A stretch of DNA of 14,434 bases from an uncultured Flavobacteriaceae bacterium. Lineage in GTDB: Bacteria; Bacteroidota; Bacteroidia; Flavobacteriales; Flavobacteriaceae. Position 1 is the stretch's first letter, and each line of letters begins with the position of its first letter. A model generated the notes under the pieces. It saw only the letters and a list, made by a program, of their open reading frames with translations, did no database searches and was not told the origin of the DNA. The stretch spans positions 1 to 14,434 of the forward strand of contig CAMZMA010000119.1 of the NCBI GenBank assembly GCA_947311815.1, written 5' to 3'. Shown piece after piece: positions 1 to 6,505 of the stretch. The position numbers and the translations under genes are program-made.

Positions 1-1841
1 AAACCATCGTAATAATTGTATTTTAGCTCTGGTTGGTAATAAATTTGATTGTAATAAGGGTCTTCGATATCTTTTAAAAACTTAAATTGTATGGGTTTTC
101 CTAATAAGCTAGGTTTTAGTTTTTTCCAATTATTTAAGGTGTTGTATTCAGGATATAGCTGCTCATAATTTAATGAAAGTTTATCGAAATCGCCTTTTTT
201 AATAGAAATGGTTTTGGTAGAATCTACATTGGTAATCCATTTCTTAAAAATAATTTTTTTGTTTTTTACACCGTACAAAGCAACAGGAGCTGTAATGTTT
301 CGTTTGTTTTTAATAGTCACTTTTACCGAATCGTTTTTAACAACAGCCTTTTGTATGGTATAGTCTATTTTTTTGTTGGTTTGTAAATAATCGCCAAAAA
401 ACCAATCTAAATTTTTTGTTGTTTTCGATGTTAGGATTTTCTGAAAATCTGAACTTGAACAAATTTTTGAAGTGCTTTTGCTGTAAAATTCTTTGAATGC
501 TTGGTGTAAAACGGAATCACCTAAATAACCTCTTAAATATCTTAAGCCCAACGCTGCTTTGTATTTGTTTACAATTTTTCTGTTAAAATTTGATAAAGAA
601 TCGGCTCTTGTGGTTAAGGATTGATCTAAAAATTGACGTGCGCTAAACTGATATATAAAAGGATATTTATCATTAAAATTCAATTTGGCAATGTTAAATT
701 TACGTACGCCCCAAGTTTCTGATACTTTGCCTAGTAATTTAATTTCTGGATAATATTTTTGCACATATTCCATCATTAAATAGGTTTGTAAACCATCAAT
801 TAACCAATAATCTTTTCGTTTGTTAAAGTGCAGTGTGTTTTCGATAAACTTTTTAGTAAGCGCTTTAAATAGGGTAATGTCCCATTTAAAAACATCACCA
901 AAAGGGCGTAAAAAATTTGGCAATTGATTGAGTCCGTAAATGGGGTTTTTGGCTTGGGTAATTTTATCAATAAAAATTTCGTTATGAGGGTATTTTCCTA
1001 AATAACTTTCAATAAAAAGAATTTCTCTATTTAAAATATCTTTCGATAATTTTTGTTGAATGTCTTTTTGCGTGATATTGGTTTTTACCACCACATTTTT
1101 GGTGTTAAAAGTATGATATGTTTTTAGTAAACTGATGTTTAAAATGACATCCGTTTTTTGATGCCCTACCAAATAATGATGATTTTTTTCTTTTTTTATA
1201 GGATTGTATTGGTATAAATTGCTTTCTAAATAAAATGCTTTCGGAGCTTCTAATTGAATGGTGAAATCGGTCGGATTTTCAAACAAATCATCAATATTTA
1301 AGTTGCTCATTAGTTGCCAACCGTTGTTGTAAACGGCGGGAGTTAAATACCAATATCTTAGATGATAGCCTGTTTTTGTTTTTCCGTAGCCTGTAAATTT
1401 AGCATTAGGTATTTTAACCGTGTAAGTGGCCGATATTAAAACAGAATCTTTTGGTGCTAAAGGTGTTTTTAAATCAATCTTTATAATGTCTGATTGATTT
1501 TTTAGCTCGTTAAATTTGGTAGGTTTAAAATTGACAGCAATTGAATGAATTTTTGTGTAACCTCGGTCTTTTTTCTTCGCGAAATACAAGCTTTTCTTAT
1601 AGTCTTTTATCAACCTTGTAGAAAGAGGTGTTTTGTTGTGTTTATAACTGTTTGCCCAATTGTGTAAGTAAATTTCTTGTAATTGTTGGTTGCTATTGTT
1701 GTAAAAAACAATGTCTTGTTGTATTTTTAAAAGACCTTGTACCTCATCTAAAACGGCATGTATTTTTATGGAATTATTTTGAGCGTTTATCCCAAAATGA
1801 ATCCATAGTAAAAGAACAGTTATCGTTAGTTTTTTTGTCAA
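1..1841 (-). CDS. Secreted M1 aminopeptidase-like protein, predicted catalytically dead, C-terminus cut by window edge
   Basis: 613 residues are visible; the frame is open to base 1. The start is read as the TTG at 1841-1839, directly after the TAA of the upstream gene and in the same frame. It opens a clear signal peptide (residues 1-21: TKK, hydrophobic LTITVLLLWI, then NAQ), and no in-frame ATG occurs for over 150 codons. The N-terminal beta-rich part and the WLIDGLQTYLMMEY segment (346-359) match gluzincin M1 peptidases, where WLxEGxAxY carries the third zinc ligand. Here that Glu is Asp349. At the exact HExxH spacing (18 residues between) the sequence is KALTK (326-330), so both His and the catalytic Glu are missing. 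The GxMEN exopeptidase loop is apparently replaced by YGLNQ (302-306). The fold is therefore likely M1, but hydrolysis is not expected. The final visible residues (DPYYNQIYYQPELKYNYYDG) suggest a further C-terminal domain beyond the window. It is the last visible gene of the LOG-EEP-M1 string. Confident of family, less of function. Confidence 0.8.
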   Translation of the reverse strand, partial: MTKKLTITVLLLWIHFGINAQNNSIKIHAVLDEVQGLLKIQQDIVFYNNSNQQLQEIYLHNWANSYKHNKTPLSTRLIKDYKKSLYFAKKKDRGYTKIHSIAVNFKPTKFNELKNQSDIIKIDLKTPLAPKDSVLISATYTVKIPNAKFTGYGKTKTGYHLRYWYLTPAVYNNGWQLMSNLNIDDLFENPTDFTIQLEAPKAFYLESNLYQYNPIKKEKNHHYLVGHQKTDVILNISLLKTYHTFNTKNVVVKTNITQKDIQQKLSKDILNREILFIESYLGKYPHNEIFIDKITQAKNPIYGLNQLPNFLRPFGDVFKWDITLFKALTKKFIENTLHFNKRKDYWLIDGLQTYLMMEYVQKYYPEIKLLGKVSETWGVRKFNIAKLNFNDKYPFIYQFSARQFLDQSLTTRADSLSNFNRKIVNKYKAALGLRYLRGYLGDSVLHQAFKEFYSKSTSKICSSSDFQKILTSKTTKNLDWFFGDYLQTNKKIDYTIQKAVVKNDSVKVTIKNKRNITAPVALYGVKNKKIIFKKWITNVDSTKTISIKKGDFDKLSLNYEQLYPEYNTLNNWKKLKPSLLGKPIQFKFLKDIEDPYYNQIYYQPELKYNYYDG

Positions 1842-3149
1842 TTATTTTTTTACAAATTTTAAAGGGACAGTTTGTTGTTGTGTTTTTATATAATAGATGC
1901 CAGTGCTAAAATTTTGTACATCAATAACACTATTTTGAGTGTTAATGTTCTTAAAAATACGTTTAACTTCTTGTCCTAGTTGATTGTAAATAACCAACGT
2001 TTTTTCTTTTAAATTATTGAATTTTACACGAAGTTTTTCATGAACAATTGTGTTACCAATTACTGTTATTGGTTGGTAATAATTGGGTAAAGATAAGGTG
2101 TTTTCTGGTGTTTCAATTTCCATAATTACAGGTAAATGATCAGAAAATTCATGTAAAGCGTTTCTGGTGTTTTGAGACCAAGAACCTGTACAATTACTGT
2201 TTGCAACATAAGAATTATAACAGTTGCCATTGTTTCCTACGGATTTGTAGCTGTTGTTTACATAAAATAAATTTGAACTAGTTGTAAAGTTTTTAGACAT
2301 CATAATAAAATCAAATCGGTCATCCATTCCGCCAGTTGCACCACTTTGATCTTGCACATTGTTTTCTGAAGTGTACGTTCTGGTAGATTGTGTGTGAATA
2401 TCTTTAAAAGTAGTGTTGTTCCAAAAGTAAGTAGAGTTGTAGTTGTTAGGGTCAAAATAATCGGTTCCGTCATTCGGAAAAGTAGGTGTTGGTCTATCAA
2501 TAGGATCTACCATAATTATAGCGTTATTTGTATCTAATAATTTTATATACGCTTCTTCATTACTGGTGTACAAATTAAAATCACCCGAAAAAACAACAAA
2601 ACTATTAGCATCTAAATTAGCTAAATCATTTACAAAATCGGTCACAGAATTCAATCTTTTTTGTCTGTTTGTACTTCCTGATGATGCTTTTAAGTGCGTT
2701 ACATATACTTCTAATCGAATAGGATTTGTGGCAATATTTACCGTGTTAATTTTAAATGTATAATGATTAATATCTCTAGTCCCTGTGGTTACAATGCTAC
2801 TATTTTCTAAAATCAATTTCTTTTTATTGTAATACACCATTTGTTGTAAACCTGTTGCTGGCGATTGGCTTACTTGAAATGTAGCTTTCTCAAAATCTGG
2901 ATTAGAAGCCGCCACTGCATTGGTGAATAAATAGTCAGATGCGGTGCTGTTTACCAACTCGCAGACCATAAATAAATCGGGCTGTACATCATCTAAAATA
3001 GTTTTTAAATGGATGGTTTTGTTCTGACTTATTGTGGATGTTGAATAATTTAATAAATTATAAAACATGGTTTTTATATTGGTTTGCCCATGAATGCTTA
3101 CTGAACCAATCAAAAACAAACCGATTATTAAGAAACGTTTTAGTATCAC
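1842..3149 (-). CDS. Secreted endonuclease/exonuclease/phosphatase-family protein with T9SS type A sorting domain
   Basis: Predicted secreted metal-dependent phosphoesterase or nuclease of the EEP (DNase I-like) superfamily. Counting from the GTG at 3149 (435 aa), the order is signal peptide (ILKRFLIIGLFLIGSVSIHGQ, 2-22), EEP domain (about 26-347) and C-terminal sorting domain (about 361-435, ending PLKFVKK). Catalytic motifs all look intact: FYNLLNYS (29-36), VCEL with Glu64, THLKA with His152, SGDFNLY with Asp190 and Asn192, DDRFDF with Asp280, and SDHLP with Asp337-His338. An in-frame ATG at 3209 would give 455 aa but would overlap the LOG gene by 32 bp and put about 25 extra residues ahead of the hydrophobic core, so GTG is preferred; both remain possible. 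The T9SS tail implies export across the outer membrane and surface attachment or release. Scavenging phosphate or nucleic acid outside the cell is a reasonable inference; the substrate is unknown. Confidence 0.9.
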   Translation of the reverse strand: MILKRFLIIGLFLIGSVSIHGQTNIKTMFYNLLNYSTSTISQNKTIHLKTILDDVQPDLFMVCELVNSTASDYLFTNAVAASNPDFEKATFQVSQSPATGLQQMVYYNKKKLILENSSIVTTGTRDINHYTFKINTVNIATNPIRLEVYVTHLKASSGSTNRQKRLNSVTDFVNDLANLDANSFVVFSGDFNLYTSNEEAYIKLLDTNNAIIMVDPIDRPTPTFPNDGTDYFDPNNYNSTYFWNNTTFKDIHTQSTRTYTSENNVQDQSGATGGMDDRFDFIMMSKNFTTSSNLFYVNNSYKSVGNNGNCYNSYVANSNCTGSWSQNTRNALHEFSDHLPVIMEIETPENTLSLPNYYQPITVIGNTIVHEKLRVKFNNLKEKTLVIYNQLGQEVKRIFKNINTQNSVIDVQNFSTGIYYIKTQQQTVPLKFVKK

Positions 3150-3177
3150 TTTTAAATTTTTTAGGGATAATTTCTGA

Positions 3178-3888
3178 TTAGAAATTTTGTTTAAAACTAT
3201 ATTTAGCATAAAATTTATTAAGATGATCTACGGCTTCTTCGGCGGTATCTACAATTCTAAATAAATTCAAATCTTTTTCGCTGATGTTTCCTTCTTTTAA
3301 AAGTGTGTTTTTTATCCAGTCGATAATGCCAGACCAAAAACTGCTACCTACTAAAACAATAGGGAAACGTCCAATTTTTTTGGTTTGAATTAAGGTGATA
3401 GCTTCAAATAATTCGTCTAAAGTTCCGAATCCACCAGGCATAACAACAAAACCCTGAGAGTATTTTACAAACATTACTTTACGTACAAAAAAGTAATCGA
3501 AATCTAAACTTTTTCCTGGGTCAATCCAAGGATTGTCATGTTGTTCAAAAGGTAATTCTATATTTAAACCTACCGAAGTTCCTTTTCCTCTATGTGCGCC
3601 TTTATTACCAGCTTCCATAATTCCAGGGCCTCCGCCAGTTATAACTCCGTAGCCATTTTGCGTTAATTCATACGCAACTTCTTCTGCAAGTTTGTAGTAT
3701 TTATTATCTGGTTTGGTACGTGCTGAACCAAAAATAGACACACAAGGCCCTATTTTACTTAATTTTTCGTAGCCTTCAACAAACTCGGCCATAATTTTGA
3801 ATATTGCCCAAGAATCGTTGGTTTTAACTTCGTTCCATGTTTTTTGTTGTAATTTTTCTCGTATTTTTCTATCGTCATTTGGTGTCAT
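3178..3888 (-). CDS. LOG-family Rossmann-fold protein (TIGR00730 type)
   Basis: Cytosolic 236-aa protein of the LOG family; characterised members are nucleoside 5'-monophosphate phosphoribohydrolases, for example cytokinin-activating enzymes. The two diagnostic loops are present: GGGPGIMEAGNKGA (85-98) and PGGFGTLDE (151-159), with the FFVRK segment (133-137) supplying the Arg-Lys pair usually seen between them. SIFGSAR (51-57) is the usual first strand and turn. The first 45 residues form a charged helical extension, which fits the longer bacterial LOG subgroup. Its ATG at 3888 follows a 371-bp gene-free stretch, so it probably heads the unit continuing into the EEP and M1-like genes; the gap to the EEP GTG start is 28 bp. 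Often annotated as lysine decarboxylase by legacy error; nothing here supports that. Confidence 0.92.
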   Translation of the reverse strand: MTPNDDRKIREKLQQKTWNEVKTNDSWAIFKIMAEFVEGYEKLSKIGPCVSIFGSARTKPDNKYYKLAEEVAYELTQNGYGVITGGGPGIMEAGNKGAHRGKGTSVGLNIELPFEQHDNPWIDPGKSLDFDYFFVRKVMFVKYSQGFVVMPGGFGTLDELFEAITLIQTKKIGRFPIVLVGSSFWSGIIDWIKNTLLKEGNISEKDLNLFRIVDTAEEAVDHLNKFYAKYSFKQNF

Positions 3889-4259
3889 AATCGCCTAATT
3901 TTTATTTTTAAAAGAGTGCTAAAAATAATTTTTTAACAAACGTGCTAAATTAGTGATTTTTGATAGAATTTTTGTTAAAAAACAGAAAGAATCAAAGGGC
4001 AAACACGTGTTTTTTATAAAAGCCACGAATTTTTTTCAAGAATGAAAAGAATTTGTGGCTGAATGAATTCGAATCTCTAAAAAAAAAATCTTTAGATTTT
4101 TAATCCGTGAAATTTCATAATAACCATTTCGTGTAAATTTGTGTCAACCTTTTTTAGATATTAAAGTAAGTCATAAGAGGTGTTTTTATTTGCGAAAAAT
4201 TTACTTTATAAATATATATAGTGTGAAAGTAGGACGTTTTTAAGGATGAAAAATTATTA
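3889..4259. other. Gene-free stretch between terC-family gene and LOG gene
   Basis: 371 bp with no convincing ORF. It holds a perfect 12-mer palindrome AAACACGTGTTT (4001-4012), the strong hairpin at 4021-4060, a near-palindrome AAAAATCT-TT-AGATTTTT (4084-4101), and scattered CACGAATT/CGTGTAAATTTGTGTC-type words up to 4147. The LOG promoter should lie in the first 80 bases, but no clean TTG-N19-TAnnTTTG match was found there; TAATTTAG and TATTTTTA boxes are the nearest. No U-tailed terminator is obvious behind the TerC gene. Confidence 0.6.
4021..4060 (+). repeat. 18-bp hairpin with AGCCACGAATT arms, part of a degenerate intergenic repeat
   Basis: Bases 4021-4038 pair with 4043-4060 around the tetraloop AGAA. 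All 18 positions pair if two G-U wobbles are allowed (4027:4054 and 4032:4049); both wobbles work only in the plus-strand transcript, becoming A-C mismatches on the minus strand. No U-run follows, so it is not a standard terminator. It is followed by further CGTG/GTGTCAA words to about 4147, and a related word on the other strand (ATGTAATTCGTGTCAA) sits at 13441-13426. This suggests a family of dispersed intergenic repeats rather than a gene-specific signal. Confidence 0.6.
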
Positions 4260-5084
4260 CTATTTCTTTAATTTTTCTTTATTTTCTTGCCGCATTATTT
4301 TTTTCTGATATTTACCTTGCACCACATCAATAATTACTAAAATAGCAATAATAAAGTAAAAAGTAGTGTTGTTCATCGGTTCTACTTTATTGCCAAAAAA
4401 TTCTAAATGAGCAAGATGACCGCCTTCGGTAACTAGCATAATTCCTACAATAAAAAGGATAAAAAGTCCTAACACTTCATACAGCCTATTTTTATTTAAA
4501 AATTCTGAAACTTTATCGGCAAGAAAAAGCATAATCAATCCGCTTATAATAATGGCGATAGACATGATTATCATTTCTGCTGCGTAATTACCTACTTCAT
4601 TGGTCAATCCGATAGCTGCTAAAATAGAATCAAAAGAAAAAACCAAATTCATAATAACGATAGAAATAATGACCGAATTAGTACTCCTTTTACTTCCGTT
4701 TTCTTCTTGATGATTTTCAAAATCGTTGTTAGAAATCATGTGCCAAATCTCTTTGATGGCAGTATAAACGATAAATCCGCCACCAAATAACACAATAATA
4801 CTGTGTCCGTTAAATGCAAAATGAGCAACATCGCCAATTTCTCCTGTTAAAAAAGAAATAGGTTCTTTTACAACGTTGATAAGTGACACGATTAAAAATA
4901 AAAGTCCGATTCTTAAAAATATAGCGATAAGAATTCCTAATTTCCGTACTTTTTTTTGGTCTTTTTCGGGTGCTTTTTTCGATTCTAAAGAAATGTATAA
5001 TAAATTATCAAAACCTAACACAGCTTGTAATAAAATTAACATTAAAAGTGTAAATAGATTTCCTGCTGTAAAAATTTCTGACAT
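4260..5084 (-). CDS. TerC-family integral membrane protein (probable metal-ion exporter)
   Basis: 274-aa inner membrane protein of the TerC/Alx family, whose characterised members export manganese or affect metal supply to secreted proteins. Several membrane segments are visible (about 9-31, 49-71, 94-111, 137-160, 169-189, 201-218, 241-256). The two family hallmarks are present: LQAVLGFDNLLYIS (19-32, Asp26) in the first segment and MNLVFSFDSILAAIG (145-159, Asp152), the paired acidic membrane sites. A charged cytosolic loop (118-135) separates the halves and the C-terminus is a Lys-rich tail. It is monocistronic by position: 503 bp gene-free upstream with its own promoter and 371 bp gene-free downstream. 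It ends with TAG. The gene name terC is not given because tellurite genes are absent. The divergent Nramp gene about 1.4 kb upstream is the only other metal-related gene in view. Confidence 0.92.
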   Translation of the reverse strand: MSEIFTAGNLFTLLMLILLQAVLGFDNLLYISLESKKAPEKDQKKVRKLGILIAIFLRIGLLFLIVSLINVVKEPISFLTGEIGDVAHFAFNGHSIIVLFGGGFIVYTAIKEIWHMISNNDFENHQEENGSKRSTNSVIISIVIMNLVFSFDSILAAIGLTNEVGNYAAEMIIMSIAIIISGLIMLFLADKVSEFLNKNRLYEVLGLFILFIVGIMLVTEGGHLAHLEFFGNKVEPMNNTTFYFIIAILVIIDVVQGKYQKKIMRQENKEKLKK

Positions 5085-5106
5085 TGATGTGTTTTTTAGT
5101 AGTTTA

Positions 5107-5136
5107 CAAAAATAGGAAAAAAGTGGATAGTATCAA
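5107..5136 (-). promoter_or_regulatory. Bacteroidota-type promoter for the TerC gene
   Basis: On the minus strand TTG (5136-5134) is followed by exactly 19 bases and TATTTTTG (5114-5107), matching the Bacteroidota consensus TTTG/TTG-N19-TAnnTTTG. The ATG lies 22 bp downstream of the -7 box, giving a short leader. This is the cleanest promoter match in the window. Confidence 0.65.
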
Positions 5137-5203
5137 GAGATAAGGTTAGAGAATCAAGAGGTTTAGATAAGAGAATGATGAAGTGATTATTTCTATTCAA
5201 GGA

Positions 5204-5317
5204 TTAAAACCTGAGTTAAATTTTTTAAAGAAACACGTTTCTCTAAAAAATTACAGCTCACATCTCACGTATTTATTGAATTTTTACTTCGATTCTTATA
5301 TCGAATTCAGGTTTTAA
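5204..5317. repeat. Nested inverted repeat
   Basis: Outer arms TTAAAACCTGA (5204-5214) and TCAGGTTTTAA (5307-5317) are perfect 11-bp complements. Just inside the left arm, AATTTTTTAAAGAAAC (5219-5234) pairs with GTTTCTCTAAAAAATT (5237-5252) with a single mismatch (5228:5243), forming a second hairpin. No coding potential lies between. It could be a remnant of a miniature mobile or REP-like element; no target-site duplication was identified. Confidence 0.5.
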
Positions 5318-5379
5318 AAGAAATTACGTTGAATCATTGTCTAATCTTACGTAAAAATAAAACGACTTAGTTATAAAGC

Positions 5380-5411
5380 ACAAGCCCCGTAACATTTGTT
5401 ACGGGGCTTGT
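5380..5411. terminator. Perfect 15-bp GC-rich hairpin, possible lipA terminator
   Basis: ACAAGCCCCGTAACA (5380-5394) pairs without mismatch with TGTTACGGGGCTTGT (5397-5411) around a two-base loop; in practice the top pair opens to a larger loop. It lies 177 bp past the lipA stop and is the strongest stem in the region. Neither strand has a proper U-run right after the stem (minus strand continues GCTTTATAAC, plus strand TAATCAACTA), so it may be an RNA-stabilising 3' hairpin or part of a small RNA instead of a simple intrinsic terminator. Confidence 0.45.
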
Positions 5412-5587
5412 TAATCAACTAATTCAAATAATTTACACAATGAAAACAGTTTACTACGTTGTCTTCGATTTACTATTTGCAAATCTCGTGCCAAATTGAA
5501 TTATTTTATTGTAAAAAGGTAAAAAAATAAATATTTCACATTTTCTTAACGTTTGAAAGGGTTTATTTAAGAATTTGATAAAAAAAA

Positions 5588-6457
5588 TTAAACAGCGTGT
5601 TTATGTGCTTTGTAAGAAGAACGTACCAAAGCACCACTTTCTACATACATAAAGCCCATTTCTAAACCAATAGTTTCGTATTTTTTAAACTGTGCTGGAG
5701 TGATAAACTCTTTTACAGGTAAATGCTTTTTACTAGGTTGTAAATATTGACCAATAGTAATAATATCTACATTTGCATTTCTAAGGTCTTTCATAGTTTG
5801 TAGCACCTCTTCTTCGGTTTCTCCTAACCCCAACATAATGCCAGATTTGGTACGCATTCCTTTTTCTTTCAGGTAGCGTAAAACTTCTAAACTTCGGTCG
5901 TATTTTGCTTGAATTCGTACTTCTCTAGTCAATCTTCGTACGGTTTCTAAGTTATGCGAAACTACTTCTGGGTGCACTTCAATAATTCGATCTAATAATT
6001 TTGTATCGCCTTGAAAATCTGGAATCAAGGTTTCTAAAGTCGTAGAAGGATTTGCTCTACGTACTGCATTTACAGTTTCTGCCCAAATAATAGAGCCGCC
6101 GTCTTTTAAATCGTCTCTATCTACTGATGTTAGTACTGCGTGTTTTATGCTCATCAATTTAATAGAACGGGCAACTTTTTCGGGTTCATCCCATTCAACC
6201 GTTTCGGGTCTTCCTGTTTTTACGCCACAAAATCCGCAAGAACGAGTGCAAATATTACCAAGAATCATAAAGGTTGCTGTACCTTCTCCCCAACATTCGC
6301 CCATGTTTGGGCAACTTCCACTAGTGCAAATGGTATTTAATTTGTACTTATCAACCAAACTTCTTAATTCGGTGTATTTTTTACCCACAGGTAATTTTAC
6401 TCGCAATCATTTTGGTTTTTTTTGTCTTTCGGGAAGGATTACAGATTCGTTTGCCAT
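5588..6457 (-). pseudogene. lipA: Lipoyl synthase lipA with in-frame TGA at codon 17 (Trp17stop); possibly still expressed from the following TTG
   Basis: Radical SAM enzyme that inserts two sulfurs into octanoyl-protein to make lipoyl cofactor for 2-oxoacid dehydrogenases and glycine cleavage. In full-frame numbering from the ATG at 6457 (289 codons plus stop, the usual family length) the protein starts MANESVILPERQKKPK, then TGA (6409-6407), then LRVKLPVGKKY. LipA proteins have Trp here (KPxW...KLP), so TGG has become TGA. Everything downstream is intact: auxiliary cluster motif CTSGSCPNMGEC, radical SAM motif CTRSCGFC, ATFMILG, and the C-terminal RSSY. A TTG directly after the TGA (6406) leaves a 272-aa ORF starting LRVKLP, so restart could rescue it. 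It sits 25 bp after the Nramp stop and has its own promoter-like box. Alternatives are a sequencing error or a recent mutation. Identity is certain; functional status is not. Confidence 0.9.
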
Positions 6458-6477
6458 TTGTTTTTTATTGATAGGTG

Positions 6478-6505
6478 CAAAGTTACAAATTTAATAAAAA
6501 CCAAA
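6478..6505 (-). promoter_or_regulatory. Candidate promoter for lipA
   Basis: On the minus strand TAACTTTG (6485-6478) matches the TAnnTTTG -7 element and overlaps the TAA stop of the Nramp gene; TTTG lies upstream at 6505-6502 with a 16-base spacer, shorter than the usual 19. The lipA ATG at 6457 is 20 bp downstream of the box. This suggests lipA can be transcribed independently of the upstream gene string. Confidence 0.4.

Larger units (their letters stand above)
5085..5587. other. Gene-free stretch between lipA and the TerC gene
   Basis: 503 bp with no substantial ORF. From low to high coordinates it holds the TerC promoter (5107-5136), a nested inverted repeat (5204-5317), a perfect 15-bp GC-rich hairpin (5380-5411), and a 19-codon plus-strand ORF (ATG at 5440, TGA at 5497-5499) directly after that hairpin. 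The last 88 bases (5500-5587) are A/T runs with no recognisable signal. No tRNA-like fold was seen. Confidence 0.6.

Noticed and set aside
1628..1909. Plus-strand 93-codon ORF spanning the EEP/M1 junction.
   Set aside because: It is antisense to two well-supported genes, Cys/Phe/Val-rich as expected for the complement of Asn/Lys/Gln codons, and has no recognisable domain.
2300..2500. Second minus-strand frame of 66 codons within the EEP gene.
   Set aside because: It lies completely inside a gene with intact catalytic motifs in another frame; no independent support.
4084..4101. AAAAATCT-TT-AGATTTTT as a terminator for the TerC gene.
   Set aside because: It lies about 160 bp beyond the stop, is purely AT-rich with a two-base loop and would be very weak; more likely chance or part of the intergenic repeat.
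6407..6409. Reassignment of TGA to Trp as an explanation for the lipA codon, since none of the genes fully visible here ends with TGA.
   Set aside because: All other long frames are open under the standard code and encode Trp with TGG where checked. TAA preference is ordinary for AT-rich Bacteroidota. One TGA in one gene is better explained by mutation or error.
6140..6494. Plus-strand ORFs of 66 and 115 codons opposite lipA.
   Set aside because: They overlap the conserved lipA cysteine motifs on the other strand and have no start signal or family resemblance.
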